DNA of 64,000 bases, taken from positions 1 through 64,000 of the forward strand of contig NZ_MECJ01000013.1 of NCBI RefSeq assembly GCF_014596475.1, read 5' to 3'. A program made the translations under genes and the position numbers. Within the stretch, counting starts at the first letter, position 1. Each line of letters begins with the position of its first letter. The stretch is from Streptomyces sp. CBMA152 (GTDB lineage: Bacteria > Actinomycetota > Actinomycetes > Streptomycetales > Streptomycetaceae). Shown one piece after another: positions 17,575 through 25,574 of the stretch. A model generated the notes under the pieces. It was not told the DNA's origin. It saw nothing but the letters and a program-made list of their open reading frames with translations, and ran no database searches.

Positions 17575-18773
17575 CCGCGCACATTCCCCAGCCATACGTC
17601 GAGGTTCCCGAGGCCATGGCGGCGCCGGCCGAGGCGAAGCCCAAGGCGGCGTCCGGCCGGGACCGCTATCTGGACCTGCTGCGCTCGCTCGCCCTGGTCC
17701 GGGTCGTCGTCTACCACTTGTTCGGCCTCGCCTGGCTGTCCATCGTCTTTCCGTCCATGGGCGTGATGTTCGCGCTCGCCGGGTCGCTGATGGCGCGCTC
17801 GCTGAGCCGCCCGGCCTGGAGCGTCATCCGAGGCCGCCTGCGCCGCCTCCTTCCGCCCATGTGGGCGTTCGGCGCGATCGTCCTGACCGGGATGTTCGCG
17901 GCGGGCTGGAAGCCGGACAAGGCGCAGGGCCTGTGGTGGTGGGCCAAGCTCTTCAACTACGTGGTGCCGTTCGGCACTCCGCCGTTCCCGTGGACGGTCG
18001 GCAGCAAGAACGGCCTGCTTGAGCAGACCTGGGCCGTCCAGGCGGCCGAGCCGCTCTGGTACCTGCGGGCCTATCTGTGGTTCGTGCTGGCCTCGCCGCT
18101 GCTGCTCAAGCTGTTCCGCAAGGTGCCGTGGGCGGTACTGGCCGCCCCGCTCGCGCTGACGGCGGTCCTCGGTACGGGCCTGGTCACCATCCCCGGCGAC
18201 ACCGGCTCGGTGATCACCGACTTCGTGACGTACGCGGCCTGCTGGGTGCTCGGCTTCGCGCACCACGACGGCCTCATCCAGCGGATGCCGCGCTATCTGT
18301 TGGTGTCCTGCTCGGCGATGGTGATGGCGTTCGGCCTGTGGTGGGCCTCCGGGCATCCGACCAAGGACGGCTGGGACCTCAACGACATCCCGCTCGCCCA
18401 GGCCTTCTGGTCCTTCGGCTTCTGCGCGATCCTGCTGGCGTACTCCCCGTCCTGGCAGGCCCTGCCCGGCAGGCTGGCCCGGTACGACCGCCTGGTGACC
18501 CTCTCCAACAACCGGGCCGTCACGATCTACCTGTGGCACAACGCCCTGATCGCCCTCGCGGTCCCGATCCTCGACCAGCTGTGGAACATCCCGTACCTCG
18601 GAACCCACTTCGACAGCTTCTTCACCCAGACCTACGACGAGTGGATGTTCGTCCTGGTCTGGCCGCTGATCGGCGTGATGATCCTGTCGACGGGCTGGAT
18701 CGAGGACGTGGCGGCCAAGCGCAGCCCGAGACTGTGGCCGGACGGCCGCGCCAAGGGACGGAAGAAGCGCTGA
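17571..18773 (+). CDS. Integral-membrane acyltransferase (acyltransferase 3 family)
   Basis: This 400-residue protein has about ten membrane helices and the family's early Arg/His pattern in 'LDLLRSLALVRVVVYHLFG'. Acyltransferase-3 enzymes move acetyl or succinyl groups across the membrane onto sugars. GTG 17571 overlaps the matB stop (GTGA), with GGAGG upstream, so it is the third gene of the matAB operon. It is therefore likely to decorate the aggregation polysaccharide, as IcaC-like proteins do; this is inference from position. The operon ends at the stem-loop just downstream. Confidence 0.9.
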   Translation: MTAHIPQPYVEVPEAMAAPAEAKPKAASGRDRYLDLLRSLALVRVVVYHLFGLAWLSIVFPSMGVMFALAGSLMARSLSRPAWSVIRGRLRRLLPPMWAFGAIVLTGMFAAGWKPDKAQGLWWWAKLFNYVVPFGTPPFPWTVGSKNGLLEQTWAVQAAEPLWYLRAYLWFVLASPLLLKLFRKVPWAVLAAPLALTAVLGTGLVTIPGDTGSVITDFVTYAACWVLGFAHHDGLIQRMPRYLLVSCSAMVMAFGLWWASGHPTKDGWDLNDIPLAQAFWSFGFCAILLAYSPSWQALPGRLARYDRLVTLSNNRAVTIYLWHNALIALAVPILDQLWNIPYLGTHFDSFFTQTYDEWMFVLVWPLIGVMILSTGWIEDVAAKRSPRLWPDGRAKGRKKR

Positions 18774-18789
18774 GCGCTTGAACGACGAC

Positions 18790-18821
18790 GAGGGGCCCGG
18801 ACGTTCGCGTCCGAGCCCCTC
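18790..18821 (+). terminator. matAB operon terminator with TTCG tetraloop
   Basis: A 14-bp stem with one mismatch (GAGGGGC.CGGACG / CGTCCG.GCCCCTC) is closed by the stable TTCG tetraloop. It starts 16 bases after the acyltransferase stop and also borders the convergent small gene ending at 18823. Confidence 0.85.
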
Positions 18822-18822
18822 C

Positions 18823-18993
18823 TCATTCCGGTGCACACCGGGCGCATCGACACGGCGGCCAGGCGGAGGTGAGCAGCGGCATGAGGGAGTCGGTGAGGGG
18901 GATCGTCCGCTGCGGGCCCCACGTCCGGCCGCCGTCCCGGGACACCCGTAGGGTCAGCGCGGCAGGCTTGGTGTCGTCCGTACGGTTCGGCAT
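18823..18993 (-). CDS. Small Asp-box/CxCxxC protein beside an XRE regulator (copy A)
   Basis: This 56-residue protein has 'LTLRVSRDGGRTWGPQRTIP' in the middle and 'WPPCRCARCAPE' at the end. SRDGGRTWG matches the Asp-box beta-turn motif (SxDxGxTW), and CxCxxC could bind a metal. A clear homologue is encoded at 40279-40470, also next to an XRE regulator. ATG 18993 has GGGGAG eight bases upstream. It is read divergently from the regulator at 19131 across a 137-bp spacer. I do not recognise a named family and infer no function beyond being a regulator-linked small protein. Confidence 0.7.
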   Translation of the reverse strand: MPNRTDDTKPAALTLRVSRDGGRTWGPQRTIPLTDSLMPLLTSAWPPCRCARCAPE

Positions 18994-19130
18994 CTCGTCG
19001 ACTCCCCATGGTTGATGGCCGCGCCCCGGACCGGTCGCCCGGTCGTGGCGCTGTGCGTCACCAAGACCCTTGTGGTGAGCGTGGGTTGAACCCATCCCAT
19101 GGCCCTATGGAACCGTCCTATATTTGAGGT

Positions 19131-20375
19131 ATGGGGGAAACGCGCGGGACCCCGTGGTCCCACCCACAGCTGGTCGCGGCGGTCGCCGACGAGGACTGGG
19201 GTGCGGTCTTCCGTACGTACCGGAAGCTCACCGGGCTGAGTCAGACGAGGCTCGGGGAACGCGTCGGGCTTGCCCAGCCCGATGTTTCGGACATCGAGCG
19301 CGGGCGTCGCCGGGTGACCTCTGTCGAGGTGGTGCAGCGCATCGCGGTCGGGCTCGGCGTTCCCGCCGGCCTGCTGGAAGGGGAACAACCGGACGCCGGT
19401 GCGGTTCCCAGCCTGCGGCTTTCCGGAGCGGTGCCGGACGACGATCTCCTGCACCGGGTGACCAGCGTGGTCGACGCCTCGCTCCGCGTGGACGCCGCCA
19501 CCCTCGACTGGCTCGACCGGTTGCTGGCCGAGCATCGCAGGGCCGAAGACCTCATCGGGGCAAGGCCGTTGGTCGGCGTGATGCGTCAGCAGCTCCGTAC
19601 GGTCGTGGACCTGTACGCGGGTGCGCGCGGGCCCCTGGCCGACCGTGTCGTACGGCTGGCCGCCGAGCATGCGCAGTTCCTCGCGTGGATGGCGCAGGAT
19701 CAGGCGCAGACGGCTGCGGCCCTGGCCTGGTACGACCGCTCGCACGAGTGGGCGTTGGAGGCCGGGGACGCCAATATGGCCGCCACGACGCTCAGCATGA
19801 AGGCGCACATGGCGTGGTCCGGCGGTCGTGGGACCCGGTGCGTGCGGCTCGCGGAGGCCGCCCGATGGTCGGCCCCCGGAACCTCTCCAGGAGTGCAGGG
19901 CATGGCCGCGCAGATGGCTGCCCGGGGCCATGCGCTCGACGGAGCGCGGGATGACACGCGCCGCCTGCTGGACGAGGCGGAGAGCCTCATCGCCCGGGCG
20001 TCCGAGCGCCCCGAGGACGAGCCGGTCTGGATGTACTTCTACGACGAGACGTGGTTCGCGCTGCAACGCGGCATGGCCGCGCTCCACCTGCGTGACTGGC
20101 GAGCCGCCGCGGACCGCCTCGCGGTCGGACTCGACGCGCTGCCGGACGAGTACCGGCGCGACAAGGCGTGGTACCGCGCCTGCCTCGCGCACGCCTTCGC
20201 CGGAGCGGGCGAGGCCCCGGAGGCCGTGACCGTCGCTCTGGCGAGCCTCCCCGACGCCGCTGCCGTCGGCCGCCCGCACGCATGGGACGAGCTTCACACC
20301 GTCGCCGCCGTACTCATGCGTCGAGGGGCCAAGGAAGGACGCGAGCTGGTCGCCGCTCTTCGCGAGCGCGACTGA
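19131..20375 (+). CDS. XRE-family regulator with TPR-like C-terminal domain (copy A)
   Basis: This 414-residue protein has an N-terminal HTH at about 22-80 ('LTGLSQTRLGERVGLAQPDVSDIERGRRRVTSV'-type) and a long helical, Ala/Leu-rich remainder resembling TPR repeats. TPR-bearing XRE proteins often sense peptides, but no ligand is known here. ATG 19131 follows a -10-like TATATT at 19119-19124 by only six bases, so the message is probably leaderless. It is divergent from the small CxCxxC protein. A GGGTT-G-AACCC dyad at 19083-19093 in the shared spacer is a candidate autoregulatory site. Confidence 0.85.
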   Translation: MGETRGTPWSHPQLVAAVADEDWGAVFRTYRKLTGLSQTRLGERVGLAQPDVSDIERGRRRVTSVEVVQRIAVGLGVPAGLLEGEQPDAGAVPSLRLSGAVPDDDLLHRVTSVVDASLRVDAATLDWLDRLLAEHRRAEDLIGARPLVGVMRQQLRTVVDLYAGARGPLADRVVRLAAEHAQFLAWMAQDQAQTAAALAWYDRSHEWALEAGDANMAATTLSMKAHMAWSGGRGTRCVRLAEAARWSAPGTSPGVQGMAAQMAARGHALDGARDDTRRLLDEAESLIARASERPEDEPVWMYFYDETWFALQRGMAALHLRDWRAAADRLAVGLDALPDEYRRDKAWYRACLAHAFAGAGEAPEAVTVALASLPDAAAVGRPHAWDELHTVAAVLMRRGAKEGRELVAALRERD

Positions 20376-20649
20376 GGCGAGGGACGTACGTCAGTCGCGG
20401 GCGACGGGGCCGCTCCCGCTCCAGCCCCCTCTGTTCGACTGCGGACGCCACCGGCCGCCGCGCCCCCTCCCCCCGCCCTACAGTCGGTCGCACCCTCACC
20501 GCACCCCCCGTCCTCGCGTGAACACAAGGTTGCCCGGCGGTCACACGGCGGCACGGGGGTGAAATCCCGTGTCCCTACCGTCGGGTGTCCGGAAACGAAC
20601 CCTGCGCAGCGCATGGCATCGCGACGACACGATCGATCATGGAGGCGTC

Positions 20650-21981
20650 ATGAGTGGCCGTTGGATCCAGGAGTGGGATCCCGAGGACGAGGTCTTCTGG
20701 CGGGAGACCGGGGAGAGGATCGCCCGGCGCAACCTGCTGTTCTCCGTCTTCTCGGAGCACATCGGGTTCTCCCTCTGGTCCATGTGGTCGGTCATGGTCC
20801 TGTTCATGGGGCCCGCCTACCACGTCGACCCGGCCGGGAAGTTCTTCCTGATATCCACCGCCACCGCCGTCGGCGCGGTCGTACGGATTCCGTACACCTT
20901 CGCCGTCGCCAGGTTCGGCGGCCGGAACTGGACCATTTTCAGCGCGCTTTCCCTGCTGGTGCCCACCGCCGCCGCGTACGCCGTGATGAAGCCCGGGACC
21001 TCGTACGCGACCTTCATGGCCGTCGCCGCCCTCGCCGGAATCGGGGGCGGGAACTTCGCCTCCTCGATGACCAATATCAACTCCTTCTTCCCCTTGAGGA
21101 AGAAAGGCTGGGCCCTCGGGCTCAATGCCGGGGGTGGGAACATCGGGGTGCCCGTGGTGCAGCTCGTCGGGCTGCTCGTGATCGGGACCGCCGGGGCCAC
21201 GCATCCGCGCATCGTGCTCGCCGTGTACGTGCCGCTCATCGTGGCCGCCGCCGTCGGCGCGGCCTGGAAGATGGACAACCTCGCGCCCGTCAGGAACGAC
21301 ACCGGGGCCGCGCTCGAAGCCGTACGCGACCGGCACACCTGGATCATGTCGCTGCTCTACATCGGCACCTTCGGATCGTTCATCGGGTACAGCTTCGCCT
21401 TCGGGCTCGTGCTCCAGACGCAGTTCGGGCGCACCCCGCTCCAGGCCGCCTCGCTCACCTTCATCGGGCCGCTGCTCGGCTCGGTCATCCGGCCCATCGG
21501 GGGTCTGCTCGCCGACCGGGTCGGCGGGGCGCGGATCACGCTGTGGAACTTCGCCGCGATGGCGGTCGCGACCGGCGTCGTGATCTACGCGTCCGTCGAG
21601 AAGTCGCTCGGCGTCTTCCTCGTCGGCTTCATCTCGCTGTTCGTGCTCAGCGGGCTCGGCAACGGGTCCACGTACAAGATGATCCCGGCGATCTTCCAGG
21701 CCCGTGCGGTGTCCAAGGGCATGGTGGGCGAGGACGCCGTCGCGTACGGGCGGCGGCTGTCGGGGGCGGCGATGGGGCTCATCGGGGCGGTCGGCGCGCT
21801 CGGCGGCCTCGGCATCAACCTCGCCTTCCGGCAGTCCTTCCTGTCCAACGGCACCGGAACCGCCGCATTCGTGTCGTTCCTCGCCTTCTACGCGGTCTGC
21901 TTCATGGTCACCTGGGCCGTATACCTTCGCTTCCCGGTGGCGAAAGCCACCGCGTCGGAGCGGGTGTACGCCGGGGTGTAA
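20650..21981 (+). CDS. narK: Nitrate/nitrite transporter, NarK family
   Basis: This 443-residue MFS protein carries the nitrate-porter signature 'GGNFASSMTNINSFFP', followed by 'GWALGLNAGGGNIG', and about 12 membrane helices. It moves nitrate in or nitrite out across the cell membrane. ATG 20650 has GGAGG five bases upstream. nnaR, a nitrate-assimilation regulator, is the next gene, the same order as SCO2959-SCO2958. The 274-bp upstream spacer contains a weak GlnR-like half (GGCAC-N6-GAAAT) and no gene. Confidence 0.92.
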   Translation: MSGRWIQEWDPEDEVFWRETGERIARRNLLFSVFSEHIGFSLWSMWSVMVLFMGPAYHVDPAGKFFLISTATAVGAVVRIPYTFAVARFGGRNWTIFSALSLLVPTAAAYAVMKPGTSYATFMAVAALAGIGGGNFASSMTNINSFFPLRKKGWALGLNAGGGNIGVPVVQLVGLLVIGTAGATHPRIVLAVYVPLIVAAAVGAAWKMDNLAPVRNDTGAALEAVRDRHTWIMSLLYIGTFGSFIGYSFAFGLVLQTQFGRTPLQAASLTFIGPLLGSVIRPIGGLLADRVGGARITLWNFAAMAVATGVVIYASVEKSLGVFLVGFISLFVLSGLGNGSTYKMIPAIFQARAVSKGMVGEDAVAYGRRLSGAAMGLIGAVGALGGLGINLAFRQSFLSNGTGTAAFVSFLAFYAVCFMVTWAVYLRFPVAKATASERVYAGV

Positions 21982-22016
21982 TAGAGCACACGGACAGCGC
22001 CGCACCAGCCCTTGCC

Positions 22017-22068
22017 GTAACGCCAGGGAAATGCGCGTGAACCGGCCCTGTCATGGGGGGTTGACAGG
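22017..22068 (+). promoter_or_regulatory. GlnR-like box and dyad upstream of nnaR
   Basis: GTAAC-GCCAGG-GAAAT at 22017-22032 matches the GlnR consensus gTnAc-n6-GaAAc at nine of ten defined positions. A perfect dyad CCTGTCA-N8-TGACAGG at 22047-22068 follows and contains a TTGACA -35-like box. nnaR is a reported GlnR target in S. coelicolor, so the box fits established knowledge. Who binds the dyad is not known; NnaR itself is a candidate. Confidence 0.6.
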
Positions 22069-22107
22069 CTCGGGCGACCCGCCGCACCACCCCACTGGAG
22101 AGCCGCC

Positions 22108-23253
22108 ATGGTCGACACACCTCACGGGCCCCGGCCCCTCGCAGGCTTCACGGTCGGGGTCACCGCCGCCCGCCGTGCCGATGAGCTCGGGGCGCTGCTC
22201 CAGCGGCGTGGCGCAGCCGTCGTGCACGGGCCCGCCCTGCGCATCGTGCCGCTCGCCAACGACAGCGAACTCCTTTCGGCCACCAAGGAGTTGATCGACG
22301 AGCCGCCGCACATCGTGGTGGCCACCACCGCGATCGGCTTCCGGGGCTGGGTGGAGGCGGCCGACGGCTGGGGCCTGGGCGAGCCGCTGCTGGCCCGGCT
22401 GCGCGGCACCGAACTGCTCGCCCGGGGCCCCAAGGCCAAGGGCGCGATACGGGCCGCCGGACTCACCGAGGAGTGGTCGCCCTCGTCCGACTCCATGGCC
22501 GAGGTCCTGGACCGCCTCCTCGACCACGGAGTCGAGGGCCGCCGGATCGCGGTCCAGCTGCACGGCGAGCCGCTGCCCGGCTTCGTGGAGGCGCTGCGGG
22601 CGGCGGGCGCCCAGGTCGTCGGCGTACCGGTGTACCGGTGGCTGCCGCCCGAGGACATCGGCCCGCTCGACCGCCTCCTCGACCTCACCGTGGCGCGCGG
22701 GCTCGACGCGCTCACCTTCACCAGCGCGCCCGCCGCCGCCTCCCTGTTCACCCGGGCCGAGGCGCGCGGGATGCTCCCGGAGCTGCTGAGCGCGCTGGAC
22801 CGCGAGGTGCTGGCCGCCTGCGTCGGGCCGGTCACCGCGCTGCCGTTGCAGGCCCACGGGATCAAGACGGTGGCACCCGAACGGTTCCGCCTCGGGCCGC
22901 TCGTCCAGCTGCTCTGCTGTGAACTTCCCGCCCGATCGAGGGCGTTGCCCATCGCCGGGCGCCGGGTGGAGATCCGGGGGCACGCGGTCCTGGTCGACGG
23001 CGAGCTGCGGCCGGTCCCGCCCGCCGGGATGTCCCTGCTGCGCACCCTCGCCCAGCGGCCCGGCTGGGTCGTCTCCCGCGCCGACCTGCTGGGCGCCCTG
23101 CCCGGCTCGGGCACCGACGAGCACGCCGTGGAGACCGCGATGACCCGGCTGCGTACGGCCCTTGGCGCGCCCAAGCTCATCCAGACCGTGGTCAAGCGCG
23201 GCTACCGGCTGGCGCTCGACCCGGAGTCGGACGCGAAGTACGCGGATGCGTAG
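22108..23253 (+). CDS. nnaR: Nitrate/nitrite assimilation regulator NnaR (HemD-like domain plus winged helix)
   Basis: This 381-residue protein fuses a uroporphyrinogen-III synthase-like domain (about 1-260) to an OmpR-type winged-helix DNA-binding domain (about 285-375). The latter shows 'LLRTLAQRPGWVVSRADLLGALPG' and 'VETAMTRLRTALG...LIQTVVKRGYRLAL'. The same fusion in S. coelicolor (SCO2958) is NnaR, which works with GlnR on nitrate and nitrite genes. ATG 22108 has CTGGAGAG upstream. Whether the HemD part keeps synthase activity cannot be told from sequence. Position after narK supports the regulatory reading. Confidence 0.9.
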   Translation: MVDTPHGPRPLAGFTVGVTAARRADELGALLQRRGAAVVHGPALRIVPLANDSELLSATKELIDEPPHIVVATTAIGFRGWVEAADGWGLGEPLLARLRGTELLARGPKAKGAIRAAGLTEEWSPSSDSMAEVLDRLLDHGVEGRRIAVQLHGEPLPGFVEALRAAGAQVVGVPVYRWLPPEDIGPLDRLLDLTVARGLDALTFTSAPAAASLFTRAEARGMLPELLSALDREVLAACVGPVTALPLQAHGIKTVAPERFRLGPLVQLLCCELPARSRALPIAGRRVEIRGHAVLVDGELRPVPPAGMSLLRTLAQRPGWVVSRADLLGALPGSGTDEHAVETAMTRLRTALGAPKLIQTVVKRGYRLALDPESDAKYADA

Positions 23254-23364
23254 GGAAAGAGCCGAGTAGAGGCGTTGTGGCGCGGCAGGAGGGGTTCCGG
23301 CGTCGGCCCCGGGCGGGCACTCTGGGGGAGAGCACTCACCGGTAACCCCCATAGGCGGTGACGC

Positions 23365-23934
23365 ATGTTGCGGTTCGACTCCGGGCGGATCTGTCTGGAT
23401 CTGGTGGCGACCGGGGCGTACGACAGCGATCAGCTCGACAGCGCCGGGCGGCTCGGACAGTGGCTGCTCGGCACCGGTCTGGTGCCGGCCGGGACCCCGC
23501 TCGACCGGGCCGACGGTGTGTGGCTGGTGCGCTTCGCCGAACTGCGCGACCAGATCGGGCAGTTGGTGTACGCCGAGCTCACCGGCCGGGGCGCCGGCGC
23601 CGCCGCGGCCCTGGAGCGGGTCAACGCCCTCGCGGGCGCCGCACCCCCGGGCGTACGTGCGATCCGGGGCGCCGACGGACGCCTTGTGCGCACCTTCAGC
23701 GGGGACCCCGACTGCACGGCGCTGCTCGCCGTGGTCGCCCGGGACGCCGTCGAACTGCTCACCGACCCCGAGGACCGGTCCCGGCTGCGCCAGTGCGAGG
23801 GCGACAACTGCTTCCGGCTCTATCTGGACACCTCGCGCGGGCGTCGTCGGCGCTGGTGCTCCAGCGAGGTCTGCGGCAACCGGGAACGAGTCGCCCGCCA
23901 CCGCCGCCGCGCGGCTGTTGCCGCCACCTCGTGA
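23365..23934 (+). CDS. CGNR zinc-finger (ABATE-domain) protein
   Basis: This 189-residue protein has the two-part layout of the family. The N-terminal ABATE domain shows 'DSGRICLDLVATG'. The C-terminal CGNR zinc finger shows 'LRQCEGDNCFRLYLD' and 'WCSSEVCGNRERVARHRRR', with four Cys for a metal and the Cys-Gly-Asn-Arg signature. Such proteins are taken to be DNA-binding regulators; targets are unknown. It stands alone between nnaR and the sigma factor gene. The 203-bp spacer after it is AT-rich for this genome and probably carries the sigma-gene promoter. Confidence 0.88.
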   Translation: MLRFDSGRICLDLVATGAYDSDQLDSAGRLGQWLLGTGLVPAGTPLDRADGVWLVRFAELRDQIGQLVYAELTGRGAGAAAALERVNALAGAAPPGVRAIRGADGRLVRTFSGDPDCTALLAVVARDAVELLTDPEDRSRLRQCEGDNCFRLYLDTSRGRRRRWCSSEVCGNRERVARHRRRAAVAATS

Positions 23935-24137
23935 ATTCATGGGCCAAAACTCTCAAGCCGACGCTGTCACCTCGTAAAACGCTTAAAGCGACCTATGTAC
24001 CGCCTTTAAACCTCTCCCGTCCCACCCGTGCGAAAAAACTTTCCCGGGCGTTGAATGGGATCAGCCGGAGCTCCGTATGGAGGGACAGGAGCCCGTCCGC
24101 AGTCGCGGCCGGGCAGGGTCTCGACCGGGAGGTTCTG

Positions 24138-24701
24138 GTGCGCAAGGATGCCGCCGTGGCCGATGACCGTCCGCAGGGCGCCCGGCACCGCTCCGTTCCG
24201 GACGAGGAGCTGATGCGGGCGCTCTACCGTGAGCACGCGGGTCCGCTGCTCGCGTATGTGCTCCGTCTCGTCGCCGGCGATCGCCAGCGTGCCGAGGACG
24301 TCGTGCAGGAGACGCTCATCCGTGCCTGGAAGAACGCCGGTCAGCTCAACAGAGCGACCGGTTCGGTCCGCCCCTGGCTGGTGACGGTCGCACGGCGCAT
24401 CGTCATCGACGGCCACCGCAGCCGGCAGGCCCGGCCGCAGGAGGTCGATCCGTCGCCGCTGGAGGTCATGCCCGCGGAGGACGAGATCGACAAGGCGCTG
24501 TGGCTGATGACGCTCTCGGACGCACTCGACGACCTGACGCCCGCCCATCGGGAGGCGCTGGTCGAGACGTACTTCAAAGGACGTACCGTCAATGAAGCGG
24601 CCGAGGTGCTGGGCGTACCGAGCGGGACCGTCAGGTCCCGGGTGTTCTACGCCCTGCGGTCCATGAAACTCGCGTTGGAGGAACGGGGGGTGACGGCATG
24701 A
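24138..24701 (+). CDS. sigU: ECF RNA polymerase sigma factor, SigU-like
   Basis: This 187-residue protein has sigma region 2 ('LMRALYREHAGPLLAYVLRL' to 'AEDVVQETLIRAWKN') and region 4 ('LTPAHREALVETYFKGRTV' to 'VPSGTVRSRVFYALRSMKLAL') and no region 3: an extracytoplasmic-function sigma factor. GTG 24138 is chosen for GGGAGG five bases upstream and the start of homology just after; the frame is open far upstream (to 23358) without support. Its stop overlaps the next start (ATGA), so it is coupled to its anti-sigma factor. The symbol rests on S. coelicolor gene order (SCO2954). Confidence 0.88.
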   Translation: MRKDAAVADDRPQGARHRSVPDEELMRALYREHAGPLLAYVLRLVAGDRQRAEDVVQETLIRAWKNAGQLNRATGSVRPWLVTVARRIVIDGHRSRQARPQEVDPSPLEVMPAEDEIDKALWLMTLSDALDDLTPAHREALVETYFKGRTVNEAAEVLGVPSGTVRSRVFYALRSMKLALEERGVTA

Positions 24702-25456
24702 CCACGCCGGAGTACCAGTCCGAACACGAGGCGGTCGCGGCGTACGCGCTCGGCATCCTCGACGACGCCGAGGCCACGGCCTTCGAGGCCCACCTGGCGG
24801 GCTGCGACCTGTGCGCGGCCGAGCTCGACCAGCTCGGCGGCATGGAGCCGCTGCTCGCCACCCTCAAGGAGTTCCCGGGCCCCGCCGAGCGCCCGCTGCG
24901 CCCGGCCCCGCCCAGCATGAGCGAGCGCCTGATCAGCGAGGTCGCGATCGTGCGCGCGAAGCGCCGGCGCCGCACCCAGTACCTGGTGGCGGCCGCGGCC
25001 GTGCTGGCCATCGGCGGCCCGGCGGTCGCGGTGGTGGCCACGTCCGGCAACGACAGCGGCACCTCCATCAGCGCCGAGCCGCACCCGACGAGCCCCGCCG
25101 AGGACGCGTTCTTCCACCACATGAACCAGAAGGTGGCGGCGACCGACGCGACGACCGGCGTCACCGCGACCGTGGGCACCGAGCCGAAGGCGTGGGGCAC
25201 CCACACCGTCCTGGAGCTCAAGAACGTCAAGGGCCCGCTGAAGTGCAGCCTCATCGCCGTCGGCAAGAACGGCGAGCTGGAGACGGTCACCACATGGGCG
25301 GTGCCCAAGTGGGGTTACGGGATCAAGGACAGCCCGAACAAGGAGGCGGAGTACCCGTTGTATGTGCACGGCGGTACCGCCATGAACCGGGACCAGATCG
25401 ATCATTTCGAGGTCCGCACCCTCGACGGCAAGGCGTTGGTCGACGTGCCCGCCTGA
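24698..25456 (+). CDS. Membrane anti-sigma factor with zinc-binding motif
   Basis: This 252-residue protein has a cytoplasmic zinc-binding anti-sigma domain with His32-x3-Cys36-x2-Cys39 ('HLAGCDLCAAEL') and one membrane helix (about 92-112). Its outer domain resembles RskA-type anti-sigma factors. It should hold the co-encoded ECF sigma factor at the membrane and release it on an envelope signal. The ATGA overlap ensures balanced production. In S. coelicolor the equivalent gene (SCO2953) is called rsuA; I keep the symbol empty because only position supports it. Confidence 0.88.
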   Translation: MTTPEYQSEHEAVAAYALGILDDAEATAFEAHLAGCDLCAAELDQLGGMEPLLATLKEFPGPAERPLRPAPPSMSERLISEVAIVRAKRRRRTQYLVAAAAVLAIGGPAVAVVATSGNDSGTSISAEPHPTSPAEDAFFHHMNQKVAATDATTGVTATVGTEPKAWGTHTVLELKNVKGPLKCSLIAVGKNGELETVTTWAVPKWGYGIKDSPNKEAEYPLYVHGGTAMNRDQIDHFEVRTLDGKALVDVPA

Positions 25457-25574
25457 GCCGTGCGCCGGGATGTGACCTGATCCGTGACCGATCAGCGGCT
25501 GGTCACCGCCTGACAGACCCGCCCCCTTCGCGTACGGTTGACGGCTGCCCAATGCACGTCAGAAGGGGGCCTCG

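Noticed and set aside
23358..24701. 447-residue fusion ahead of the ECF sigma factor
   Set aside because: The upstream part is an out-of-frame reading of the CGNR gene and spacer. GTG 24138 has a good ribosome site.
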